Assembly: GCA_019358945.1 (NCBI GenBank) | Contig: JAHHIE010000041.1 | Location: 1 to 59,002, forward strand | DNA: 59,002 nucleotides | Origin: Stenomitos rutilans HA7619-LM2 | GTDB taxonomy: Bacteria; Cyanobacteriota; Cyanobacteriia; Leptolyngbyales; Leptolyngbyaceae | Direction: 5' to 3' | In this document: positions 35,853 through 43,906 of the stretch, piece after piece | Layout of the letters: the number at the start of each line of letters is the position of its first letter | How positions within the stretch are numbered: the stretch's first letter is position 1 | Position numbers and translations under genes: made by a program | The notes under the pieces: model-generated | Databases searched by the model: none | What the model saw: only the letters and a program-made list of their open reading frames with translations | Told to the model about the DNA's origin: nothing

Positions 35853-36028
35853 TACCCTGATAGACTGACAGATCGTTTGTTGCGGGTTGGGTTAAGCAGC
35901 ATGAAACCCAACGCCGAGCTTACTCCTGCTGAGCGACACTAACGCTTTCTGGTACGCCAGAACAGCTTACCCAACCGACGAGGTGTTGGGATTGCAGGCG
36001 TTTTGTCAGTCTATCGGGTATTTTACCC
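35853..36028. mobile_element. MITE-like element with GATAGACTGACA ends
   Basis: GATAGACTGACA at 35859-35870 is matched exactly by its complement at about 36004-36015, and the repeats extend outwards as TACCC on both sides with one gap. The interior contains GTTGGGTT...AAACCCAAC and other self-complementary pieces, a common plan in cyanobacterial small dispersed repeats. There is no coding capacity. A GGGTA/TACCC hairpin overlaps the right end. Confidence 0.65.
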
Positions 36029-36054
36029 GTTTCCAGAACTTAATTTAATTGTTA

Positions 36055-36084
36055 GGGTTCAATAAGCTCATTGAACCCTTTTTT
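36055..36084 (+). terminator. Rho-independent terminator
   Basis: GGGTTCAAT (36055-36063) and ATTGAACCC (36070-36078) form a perfect 9-bp stem with a six-base loop followed by six T residues. It would end transcription from the Gfo/Idh gene 276 bases upstream, or of an RNA made from the intervening MITE-like element. Confidence 0.85.
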
Positions 36085-36237
36085 ATCGTTTGTACGTATC
36101 TTTTCTGGTTCCAAACAGAAAGTAGCGATTCAGCGATTCTTTCGGGCATCTTTAGCTAAGGATCGTGGATTAAATAAGAGATTTGTTGAGGAATAGATCT
36201 GGTAGTGGAAATAGGGTTTTCCCACTTCATCTCTCCC

Positions 36238-37119
36238 CTAGGCTGCCTCCAAGTAAAAGTTCCACAAGCCTGCTGCATTGAACATCAAGCGGTCATCGAA
36301 ATCAGGCACACGATTGCGATAAACATCCGTTACCGACCGATACCGCTTGATGCCTGCATGGGCATGTTCACACTTGACTCGTTGACGACTAAATGCTCGA
36401 TTTTCTTGCTTTTGCTGGTCGCTCAGTTCTTTGCCTCTGGGCTTTTTATGGGGAAAATGAATGTTGTCAAACTCATTTTGTAATCCTTGAAAGCCTAAAT
36501 CTCCTTCCACAGCCACCGCATCGGGGATGTGACCCACTAAATCCTCTTCATCCAACTGCCGTTTGTCGTGGATTTTGCCTGCTTTAGCGTTCGGCAGCAG
36601 GATCACCCGCTTTTTTCGCGTACTCCCCGTCATGTGCTTGCAGGTATGCCGTTTCTTCTTACCAGAGTAATGCTCATGCTGTTTCTCTGAGTCTTTGGGG
36701 CGTTGGACTGGACGTTCTGTGCCATCTAGGATGACTTCTTCAATGTCGGGAAAGCGTTCTGGCAACGCCTGTTTGTACCCCAAAGCCTGCTCTCAGGGCA
36801 ACAGTCCATGCACCCAGTCCCAAGCGCAGGAGCGGTCAAAGCCAAACAACACACTCATCAAGTCGAAGGTGCAATAGCACTTGCAGTACAGCAAAATGTA
36901 AAACAGTTTGTCTTGAGTCGTTCCTAAGGTCGCTTTGCGTCCCCCGCCAGGTGCGCGTTTGCGCTTTACTTCTGGTTTGATTTGACTTTGCCGATAAGCT
37001 TCGCTAAAACTGGGCACTAGTTCTTCAAAGGCTTTACGGTTGAGTCCTGTCATGGCTCGCATCATGCGGTTATTCTGGAGGATGCGCTCTAGATTTAGCA
37101 TCGGTACAGTACCCGGCAA
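36238..37119 (-). pseudogene. IS5-type transposase interrupted by one in-frame TGA
   Basis: Two open stretches in the same frame are separated by a TGA at 36793-36795. Joined, they give about 293 residues. The N-terminal part (LNLERILQNNRMMRAMTGLN) is followed by the HTH-containing region, then the DDE segments ILDGTERPVQRPKD (first Asp), AVEGDLGFQG (second Asp) and VKCEHAHAGIKRY (Glu), typical of IS5/ISL-like transposases. Without the stop it would be full-length, so inactivation looks recent. Candidate imperfect ends are ATAGATCTGGTAG near 36193 and ATAGACCTGTTGG on the minus strand near 37156; these are tentative. Confidence 0.85.
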
Positions 37120-37215
37120 CTGCTGCTTATTATCCCTTATATCCCAACAGGTCTATCATTGTACTGGCTGAAACTGAGCCATTCTTACCCTCCTGTAATT
37201 TCAAGTGGGTCGGTG

Positions 37216-39765
37216 TCACGTTAAAATTGCACCACCCATTAAGCGACGGTAGCGGTAGTCTAGCTCTTGCTGCAAGAGTGTCCAGCGGCTCAGGGTTTCG
37301 TCTTTTGCCATCACTTTTTCGGCGGCCTGTCGTGCAAGTTCCAGCACGTCTTGATCTTCGACCAAACTTGCTAGCGCAAAGTCGGGTAAGCCTGACTGAC
37401 GGGTGCCCAACACTTCACCGGGGCCGCGAAAGCGCATATCCATTTCGGAGATGAAGAAGCCATCCTGGGATTGTTCCAGCACCTTTAGCCGTTGTCGTGC
37501 GGTTTCGGTTTTGGAACTGCTCATGAGTAGGCAGAAGGACTGAGAGCCACCGCGTCCGACTCGTCCTCGTAGTTGATGAAGTTGGGAAAGACCGAAGCGA
37601 TCGGCGTGTTCAATCAGCATCACTGTGGCGTTAGGGACATCGACACCGACTTCTACCACGGTGGTGGAGACGAGAATTTGCGTTTCGTTATCGCGGAAGC
37701 GGGTGATAGCATCGTCTTTTTCGGCGGAGGTCATGCGTCCGTGCAGCAGACCCACCTGAAATTCGGGGAAGACGCTTTCTTGCAGGGCGTGGTGTTCGTC
37801 GATCGCCGACTTCAAATCGAGCTTTTCTGACTCTTCTACAAGGGGCAAGACTATGTACACCTGCCGTCCCTGAGCGATTTCGCGGCGAATCAGGTCATAT
37901 GCCTGCATTCGTTCTTTCCCAGTGAGTACGGTCGTTTGAATGACCTTCCGTCCGGGTGGCAGTTCGTCAATCTGACTGACATCCAGGTCGCCGTGCAGGG
38001 TCAGCGCTAGCGTGCGAGGAATGGGGGTTGCCGTCATCGTCAGCACATGGGGATGTTCGCCCTTTTGCTGGAGCCGTGCCCGCTGCTGGACACCAAAGCG
38101 GTGCTGTTCGTCGATCGCCACCAGTCCCAACCGCTGAAAGTTCACGGTGTCCTGAATTAGTGCGTGGGTGCCGACTAGCAAAGGCAACGCTCCGGTTTCT
38201 AGCTGCGCGTGAATTTCGCGTCGTTTGGCGGCTTTTGTAGAACCTGTCAGTAGTTCAACGGGGAGATGCAACAGGTTAAACCAACCGACGAGCTTGCGAT
38301 AATGTTGTTCTGCTAATACTTCTGTAGGTGCCATCATCGCCGTTTGGTAGCCCGATTGAATGGCGGCGAGTAAGGCAACTACTGCCACGACTGTCTTCCC
38401 AGAGCCGACATCGCCTTGGACGAGCCGATTCATCGGTGACGGCTTTTGCAAATCGTTGAGAATGTCGTTGATAACGCGCTGTTGGGCATTCGTCATGGCA
38501 AAGGGCAGGATGTCGTAGAACTGATCGATCAGTGTGCCTGTGGGAGCCATCACTGCGCTGGCTTGAATCTGGCGTTGGCTCTGACGACGCTTGAGTAAGC
38601 CCAGTTGCAGGTAAAAGAATTCGTCAAACACCAGACGACGACGAGCCGTATCTAACGCAGCGCCATCGGGCGGAAAGTGGATATGGGCGATCGCGTCCTG
38701 AATCCCCACCAGGCCATACTGTTCGCGCAGGTTCTCTGGCAAGGCTTCCTGGATTTGCTTGACTGCAGGAAGTGCGGCGATTACGGCTCGGCGTACCAGC
38801 GCGGCATCTACGCCTTCGGTCAGTGGATAAATGGGCACGACACGTCCCACCGTAAGGGAGTCGATCGCATCGCCAGAATGCTGCAACACCTCGATATCGG
38901 GAGCATCCAGCGTCATGCCAAATTTGCTTTTTTTGACCAGACCAGAGGCGGCGATCGTGGCACCAGGTGGGTATTGTCGCTTCTGCTGCTCCTGCCAGCC
39001 TCGACTACTATAGCGACTGCCTGCAAAAAAGCGACCGAGCTTGATCTGTCCCGTGTGATCGCGAACAAGCAATTCTAAAATCGTTAGCTTGGGGTTACGA
39101 GGACTGGAAAAGCAGGTGCAGCGCTTCACTGTGCCCAGCAGCGTCACCGTTTCGCCCTCCTTTAAATCGCGAATGTTGACCTGACGCGCATAGTCAATGT
39201 GGTCACGCGGATAGTAGAACAGCATATCCCGCACCGTGAACAGCCCTAGCCTGGCTAACTTCTCTGCGTTCTTGGGGCCAATTCCCGGCAAATACGTGAC
39301 GGCTTGATCAAGGGAGAGTTTTGAGTTTTGAGTTTCGAGTTTCGAGTTTTGGGTCAGTGAAGCAGTCTTGGGGTGTTTGTCAGAAGACGTAACAGATTTT
39401 AATGCCGCTGACTCTTGACTTTTCTCTTCCCGCGTTTGGCGTATCTGATGCAAAAACCGCCGTGTATCGGCAACGAGATGCTGACGTTGCGCGAAAGACA
39501 ACTCAGAGTAGGTGGTGAATTGCTTACCCAATTCTTGCCAGCGATGCTGGTCGATCGCAGGCAAACCAGCGGGCAACTCACTCAAGGTCATGCTAAGAAA
39601 CACGCTAAAGCGATGCTTTTTGCCTTCTACATCGTCGAAACCGTTTTCGGCTTCATAGGAAAGGGCTTTTTGCAGGCGAATCCAATCTGGGGTGTGGGGT
39701 GTGGGGTGTCGGGTATCGGGTGTCGGCATATCTGAAGCCGTTGGCTTTTGCTCTAAATCACTCAT
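37216..39765 (-). CDS. recG: ATP-dependent DNA helicase RecG
   Basis: 849 residues. Superfamily 2 helicase that drives branch migration and fork regression. Visible motifs: OB/wedge domain (about 155-330, starting TYLPGIGPKNAEKL), Walker A QGDVGSGKTVVA, DEQH box (AIDEQHRFGVQQR), TATPIPRTLALTLHGD, LLHGRM, VSTTVVEVGVDVP and QLRGRVGR. Cyanobacterial RecG has an N-terminal extension, and here it contains two repeat-derived tracts: PTPDTRHPTPHTPDW (about 14-28) and SLTQNSKLETQNSKL (136-150). The second comes from five tandem 7-mers at 39319-39353. Both lie outside the helicase domains and should be tolerated. The next gene upstream shares its strand and may be co-transcribed. Confidence 0.97.
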   Translation of the reverse strand: MSDLEQKPTASDMPTPDTRHPTPHTPDWIRLQKALSYEAENGFDDVEGKKHRFSVFLSMTLSELPAGLPAIDQHRWQELGKQFTTYSELSFAQRQHLVADTRRFLHQIRQTREEKSQESAALKSVTSSDKHPKTASLTQNSKLETQNSKLSLDQAVTYLPGIGPKNAEKLARLGLFTVRDMLFYYPRDHIDYARQVNIRDLKEGETVTLLGTVKRCTCFSSPRNPKLTILELLVRDHTGQIKLGRFFAGSRYSSRGWQEQQKRQYPPGATIAASGLVKKSKFGMTLDAPDIEVLQHSGDAIDSLTVGRVVPIYPLTEGVDAALVRRAVIAALPAVKQIQEALPENLREQYGLVGIQDAIAHIHFPPDGAALDTARRRLVFDEFFYLQLGLLKRRQSQRQIQASAVMAPTGTLIDQFYDILPFAMTNAQQRVINDILNDLQKPSPMNRLVQGDVGSGKTVVAVVALLAAIQSGYQTAMMAPTEVLAEQHYRKLVGWFNLLHLPVELLTGSTKAAKRREIHAQLETGALPLLVGTHALIQDTVNFQRLGLVAIDEQHRFGVQQRARLQQKGEHPHVLTMTATPIPRTLALTLHGDLDVSQIDELPPGRKVIQTTVLTGKERMQAYDLIRREIAQGRQVYIVLPLVEESEKLDLKSAIDEHHALQESVFPEFQVGLLHGRMTSAEKDDAITRFRDNETQILVSTTVVEVGVDVPNATVMLIEHADRFGLSQLHQLRGRVGRGGSQSFCLLMSSSKTETARQRLKVLEQSQDGFFISEMDMRFRGPGEVLGTRQSGLPDFALASLVEDQDVLELARQAAEKVMAKDETLSRWTLLQQELDYRYRRLMGGAILT
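39319..39353. repeat. Heptanucleotide repeat inside recG
   Basis: Five consecutive 7-mers: TTTTGAG, TTTTGAG, TTTCGAG, TTTCGAG and TTTTGGG. They encode TQNSKLETQNSKL on the minus strand because the 7-base period shifts the frame every unit and repeats after 21 bases. A second low-complexity tract (TGGGGTG units, about 39690-39730) lies near the recG start. Confidence 0.8.
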
Positions 39766-39804
39766 CTCCTACTCCCTACTCCCGATTCCCAACTCCCCTT
39801 TTCC

Positions 39805-40749
39805 TCACTCTTCTGTCCAGCTCGATCGCCATGCAGCCTGTGCTTCGGCGATCGACTGTTCGTGCCGTTTTTTCTGATAGTCTCGCCCCAGAGCTTTCAA
39901 TCGGGCAAACAAGCTGCGAATTTTGCTACGAGCTGCCGCAACAGCCGGATCAGCAAACTCAATTTCGGCAAGGCGTAAGTAAATGGCAACGATATGCATG
40001 AGAGCATTTCCGTTAGATTCCTCCGCTGATTCGGTTTCTGCTGCATTGCTACTCGTTTCTACCAGCAAATTCAACAAGTTGGGAGCGCCTGCTCTTGCTT
40101 CCGAACCCTCAGCTTTGGTTGCGGCTTCCAAGACGGGTTCAGGCAGCGTTTGGGGCAAAATTTGGGCTTGCTGCAACAGCCGATTTGCTGCATGGGACGT
40201 TGCTTTAAGTTCAGCCACGATCGCATGCTCTAGCTCTTCACGCCAGTGGGCAAGATGGCTAGGTGTGAGCGATCGTGGCTCAGGGGGTGTCGATGTAGCA
40301 AACGTTGGGTTAACCGTTAGCGATGCTGGATTGGGCTGGCTGGAAGTGTCTGCGGTGGCATTTTCCGTGCCTAGCGCTGGATCTCCCACTGCTGGATCTC
40401 CCGCCGCTACGTCTCCCAATAAAGCATCTAGAGAAACTGGATCAATCTCTGGATCATCCAGCAAAACCGGAACATGAAGTTGGGCTAGAATTTCTTCCTG
40501 CACCTGCAAGCCCAGATTTCGCAGCCGTTGCTGTAGCTGCTGCCGTTGGCTGTACGGCAGGCGCAAAAATGCTTCTGGATAGCCCTGGGTACAGACGTGG
40601 TAGCTGGCAAGAATCAACTGTTGGCGCACAGTTTGCCCCAAAACGACGAGGTATGCCGAGTAGGCGCTATAAAGTTCGTCCGCGATCGCGCTGGTTGCCT
40701 TGTTTAATGCAGCGATTTCCTGTGCAATACGCTCAATCGTTCCGACCAT
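39805..40749 (-). CDS. Conserved hypothetical protein upstream of recG
   Basis: 314 residues from ATG 40749; the frame extends to 40851 but the extra 34 residues look unlike protein. The N-terminal region (about 1-100) is helical (IERIAQEIAALNKATSAIADELY; QLILASYHVCTQGYPEAFL). A low-complexity middle (DVAAGDPAVGDPALG, about 125-145) repeats Asp-Pro-Ala. The C-terminal region is helical and rich in Glu and Ala, ending in a basic segment (KALGRDYQKKRHEQSIAEAQ). No catalytic motif was seen. It precedes recG on the same strand with a 39-base gap. Function unknown. Confidence 0.75.
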   Translation of the reverse strand: MVGTIERIAQEIAALNKATSAIADELYSAYSAYLVVLGQTVRQQLILASYHVCTQGYPEAFLRLPYSQRQQLQQRLRNLGLQVQEEILAQLHVPVLLDDPEIDPVSLDALLGDVAAGDPAVGDPALGTENATADTSSQPNPASLTVNPTFATSTPPEPRSLTPSHLAHWREELEHAIVAELKATSHAANRLLQQAQILPQTLPEPVLEAATKAEGSEARAGAPNLLNLLVETSSNAAETESAEESNGNALMHIVAIYLRLAEIEFADPAVAAARSKIRSLFARLKALGRDYQKKRHEQSIAEAQAAWRSSWTEE

Positions 40750-41226
40750 AGACCTGCTGATCCTTGCCCTAGCCAAGACACTATATTCCAGGATAGCGGG
40801 TTCGCTGAAGCATCTGTAGGACAGAATGAAACAGCGATCGACCGCTATCACTCTTTACCGAAGCTCATCTTTGCTCTCTTCAGCACTAATCGCAGATCAG
40901 CACTAATCGCAGAAAGGGAGCGATCAATAACAGTCACCCTTAAACCAGCCTGCTGAGAAAGTGTTTGTTTATCGAGAACTTACTCTAAACGGTCTCTTTA
41001 AGCTTTGCGATCGACCTTCAAGAGTTTTCTGATTCAGTGTTTTTTCTAAGCTGAACGCTAAAAGCTCAAAACAGTAGAGCCACGAATGTGACGCCTTTAC
41101 AGGCTACCGTCATCCAATTTTTTTATCGTCTGCCAGTCATCGACACGGTCTTTTAGTCGCTTAAGCACCGCTCAAATGGCAGTCTTGTTACAATCATTAT
41201 CCTTGGGATAGAGATTTAAAGGTTTT
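40750..41226. other. Divergent intergenic region with 16-bp tandem repeat
   Basis: CAGCACTAATCGCAGA occurs at 40881-40896 and again at 40898-40913. The stretch carries the promoters of the recG-partner gene and of the RlpA-like gene. No RNA or coding element was recognised. Confidence 0.35.
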
Positions 41227-42474
41227 GTGAAGGGTACTATAGAGTACTGTTTTTCGCTTTGTAGTGCTTACTACCATTTACCAAACTTATTCATGCCAAT
41301 TTTCGGACTTGTATGGGTTGCATCTTGGGTAAACTGCTTTTTCTCGTCTAGCCAAGACCTCCTGCGCGCACCCTCTTACCTGGCAAATATTTTGCCAACT
41401 CAGACAACCACTCATTTGAGTGGTGCTCAAACTGCGTTACTGTTACCAACGGTTCACGATCGTCATGACATTGCATTGTCTGATGCATCGCTAAAGCGTT
41501 CATTCGGACAGTCAATACAGCCTTTTCACACGGTTTCATCCGCCTCAGCACTACTGCCTTTTCATAGAGACACACCGTTGCCTTCACTTGGCTTTCTAAG
41601 TGCCTTTAAAGGGTTGCTCTCCGGGTTTCAAAAATTGACAGCGGTTAATAATGCACCTTCAGTAGTGGTTACTCCGGTTGATCCAAAGCAACTTGCAGTA
41701 GAAAGGTCGCATTACTCAAGCACAGCAGGGGTGGGTTTTGATCAATGCCTATCACTTGCTCCAGAGCAGCCATCAACGTCCAAACAGGCCGCTCTAAAGC
41801 ATCGCCTCTTTCAGGTCAAGGTAAAGGGGCATGTGGTGAGCACTGCCCCCAAACAACAGCAAGCAGTGCGCATCGCGCATCGCCTCGAGCAAGTGCTGAG
41901 TGAAGTGAAGCCTCCATTGCAACAACTTCAACCAGGTATCGTCAACGGCGTTCCGGTTGGGCAGATTGGCGATCGCGTCCTTTTTAAGGTTGATCAACAG
42001 GTCGCCGCTCAGTGGGATTGCACCCCTGAGATGCTGGCTATTCAATGGATCAACGATTTACGTATGGCTGTTGCAGAACCGCCTCTATCGCTTGCCGACG
42101 CTCAGGCGAAGATGTATGGACTACAGGCAACGGGAGCATACATTGAAGGACTCGCGTCTTGGTACGGCCCGTATTTTCACGGACGGCAAACGGCTACGGG
42201 AGAAACATTCAACCAAGACGGCTTTACTGCGGCCCATCCGTCACTCCCGTTTGATACCTTTCTCAAAGTCACCAATGTCGAGAATGGCAAGAGCGTGATT
42301 GTGAGAGTAAACGATCGTGGCCCTTATTTTGAAAACCGAACACTAGATCTTTCGCGGGAAGCGGCGCGTTGTCTTGGCAGCGAGAATGTAGGCGTTGTGA
42401 CCGTAGAAGCTGAGATTATGCAATCGGCAAAATCACCGATAGATATAAGTCAAACGATCGCCCAACGGTTATAG
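41227..42474 (+). CDS. RlpA-like septal/envelope protein with double-psi beta-barrel domain
   Basis: 415 residues from GTG 41227, or 393 from ATG 41293. The C-terminal domain (about 300-400) is a double-psi beta-barrel of the RlpA type: ASWYGPYFHGRQTATGE, then FDTFLKVTN, VRVNDRGPYFENRTLDLS and AARCLG. RlpA acts as a lytic transglycosylase on denuded glycan strands at septa in Pseudomonas; the Glu of ATGE and the Asp of VNDRGP match its active-site residues. An N-terminal hydrophobic stretch (about 23-37) probably serves as signal or anchor. The central part is low complexity. The gene's last six bases overlap the convergent regulator gene. Confidence 0.85.
   Translation: MKGTIEYCFSLCSAYYHLPNLFMPIFGLVWVASWVNCFFSSSQDLLRAPSYLANILPTQTTTHLSGAQTALLLPTVHDRHDIALSDASLKRSFGQSIQPFHTVSSASALLPFHRDTPLPSLGFLSAFKGLLSGFQKLTAVNNAPSVVVTPVDPKQLAVERSHYSSTAGVGFDQCLSLAPEQPSTSKQAALKHRLFQVKVKGHVVSTAPKQQQAVRIAHRLEQVLSEVKPPLQQLQPGIVNGVPVGQIGDRVLFKVDQQVAAQWDCTPEMLAIQWINDLRMAVAEPPLSLADAQAKMYGLQATGAYIEGLASWYGPYFHGRQTATGETFNQDGFTAAHPSLPFDTFLKVTNVENGKSVIVRVNDRGPYFENRTLDLSREAARCLGSENVGVVTVEAEIMQSAKSPIDISQTIAQRL
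41234..41247 (+). promoter_or_regulatory. NtcA-type box GTAN8TAC
   Basis: GTACTATAGAGTAC is a perfect palindrome that fits the GTAN8TAC consensus bound by NtcA in cyanobacteria. A TAN3T-like -10 (TACCAT, 41272-41277) lies 24 bases downstream, close to the 22-23 typical of NtcA-activated promoters. If used, transcription would start near 41284, so translation would begin at ATG 41293 rather than GTG 41227. Chance occurrence cannot be excluded. Confidence 0.4.
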
Positions 42475-43131
42475 CACCACCCCGACTGGCAGAATCAAAT
42501 GGCGACTGGCATCGACAATCAGCCGTCCTTCACTCCGAAGTTGTCCTAATAGTCGGGTGACAGTCACGCGAGTCGTGCCGATCGCGCTTGCAAGATGTTG
42601 ATGGGTTAGTCTCACGCTAATGCGAGTGCCTTCGGCTACCGGCTGACCAACCTCCATCTGCAACAGCAACAGCAACTGACGCAGCCGATCTTCAACACGT
42701 CGATAGCCAGCCATCGCCAGCATGGCCTCTGTTTGCCGCAGCCGACGTACCGTATGGCGACCAATTTCTTGCGCTAATGGGGGTGATTGATCAATTTCAG
42801 CGCTGGTTAGCCCCATCAGGTCAACATCAGATAAAGCTGTTGCCTGGTAGGGATAAATCAACGTCAACGGTAAGCCAAACGGCATTGAAGGCCCTGCTAA
42901 GCCCAGGAGTGCCTCATCACCACTTTGGTATAAAGTGCTGAGTTGCACCACCCCACGGCAAACCACCCAAACCACCTGCGAACTCATGGGAATGGACTGA
43001 CCAGGCTGAAACGAAGTCAGATCGCGCCCCTGATAGAGTTCTTCCAAAAATTGACGCAGATCGGGTTGAGAAAGTTCTCTAGGGGCGTAGGCTTGCAGCA
43101 TAGAGCATACGAGTGTGATGGAGATTACCAT
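42469..43131 (-). CDS. CRP/FNR-family regulator with NtcA-like recognition helix
   Basis: 220 residues. The N-terminal part (about 20-140) is a cyclic-nucleotide-binding-type beta roll without the cAMP-binding RS motif. After a long helix (VRRLRQTEAMLAMAGYRRVE) comes the winged helix: RLTHQHLASAIGTTRVTVTRLLGQLR. The string TRVTVTRLLG is the same as I recall for the recognition helix of NtcA, the nitrogen regulator, which reads GTAN8TAC sites. The N-domain differs clearly from NtcA, so this is a relative and not NtcA itself. It is convergent with the RlpA gene, overlapping by six bases. An AGAGG site ten bases before ATG 43131 supports this start. Confidence 0.88.
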   Translation of the reverse strand: MVISITLVCSMLQAYAPRELSQPDLRQFLEELYQGRDLTSFQPGQSIPMSSQVVWVVCRGVVQLSTLYQSGDEALLGLAGPSMPFGLPLTLIYPYQATALSDVDLMGLTSAEIDQSPPLAQEIGRHTVRRLRQTEAMLAMAGYRRVEDRLRQLLLLLQMEVGQPVAEGTRISVRLTHQHLASAIGTTRVTVTRLLGQLRSEGRLIVDASRHLILPVGVVL

Positions 43132-43236
43132 CAGACTAGAACCTCTATTTCAAGGGAAGTTAATTGGGAGGTTGGCTTCAGGTTAAATTTTGCCGCAGGT
43201 TGAAACAAGCCTGCCTGATGCAAGCCCTCTACCCGC

Positions 43237-43719
43237 CTAATCGCCACCCCGCCACATATCAATCAGTTCATCCATGCTTAGCCCCAGGATGCGTGCTAGC
43301 GGGCTGAGTTGAGTATGCTCAATGTCTTCGCCCAGATAAATCGCCTGGAGTTCGGCGCGGGAAAGCCGGAACGTATCGCAGAATTTGGCAAACTCTGCAT
43401 CTGTCAAGTCCAGGTCTTCTTGACGGTGCTGCAATAGCATGACGATCGCCGCTGTACCGCTCTTAGGGCGTGTAGCCTTGCTCAAATATTGCTGCACTAT
43501 CTCACCGACACTGGCAGTACTCCCACCCGATCGTGCCGTCAGGTCATAGCAAGCCAGCTCCAGCGCTTTATATAATTGCTCCGCCTCATTCAACTGCTTC
43601 ACGACATGACGCGCATAGGCTGGCTGGCAGAAACCAACAACTTTACCCTCATGGATCATGGAGATAAAAGAGTCAGATTCGTTGACGACCCAAGGTAACG
43701 GTTGCTGCATTTTCGCCAT
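43237..43719 (-). CDS. Conserved hypothetical protein
   Basis: 160 residues from ATG 43719 with GGAG seven bases upstream. The N-terminal half has AYARHVVKQLNEAEQLYKAL (helical), then a linker. The C-terminal half (about 85-160) reads VMLLQHRQEDLDLTDAEFAKFCDTFRLSRAELQAIYLGEDIEH, a helix-rich segment that could be a small DNA-binding or adaptor domain (LDLTDAEFAKFC / LSRAELQAIY looks like helix-turn-helix spacing; inference). No known family is assigned. 105 bases separate it from the CRP-family gene downstream on the same strand. Confidence 0.7.
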   Translation of the reverse strand: MAKMQQPLPWVVNESDSFISMIHEGKVVGFCQPAYARHVVKQLNEAEQLYKALELACYDLTARSGGSTASVGEIVQQYLSKATRPKSGTAAIVMLLQHRQEDLDLTDAEFAKFCDTFRLSRAELQAIYLGEDIEHTQLSPLARILGLSMDELIDMWRGGD

Positions 43720-43906
43720 GCGGTTGCTCCGGGAGAACTCAGAACTCTCATTCCTCACTATTCCCTAAACACAACCAAACAGCACAGTGGTCATGTAGTG
43801 ATTTGCCCGCGCCCACGACCAGATCGGTACCAAATATGGGCAGTGCATAGTCCGATCGAGAAACATGACGCAATGCAAAATGCCGAGGGTTAACCGACAG
43901 CGGTTG

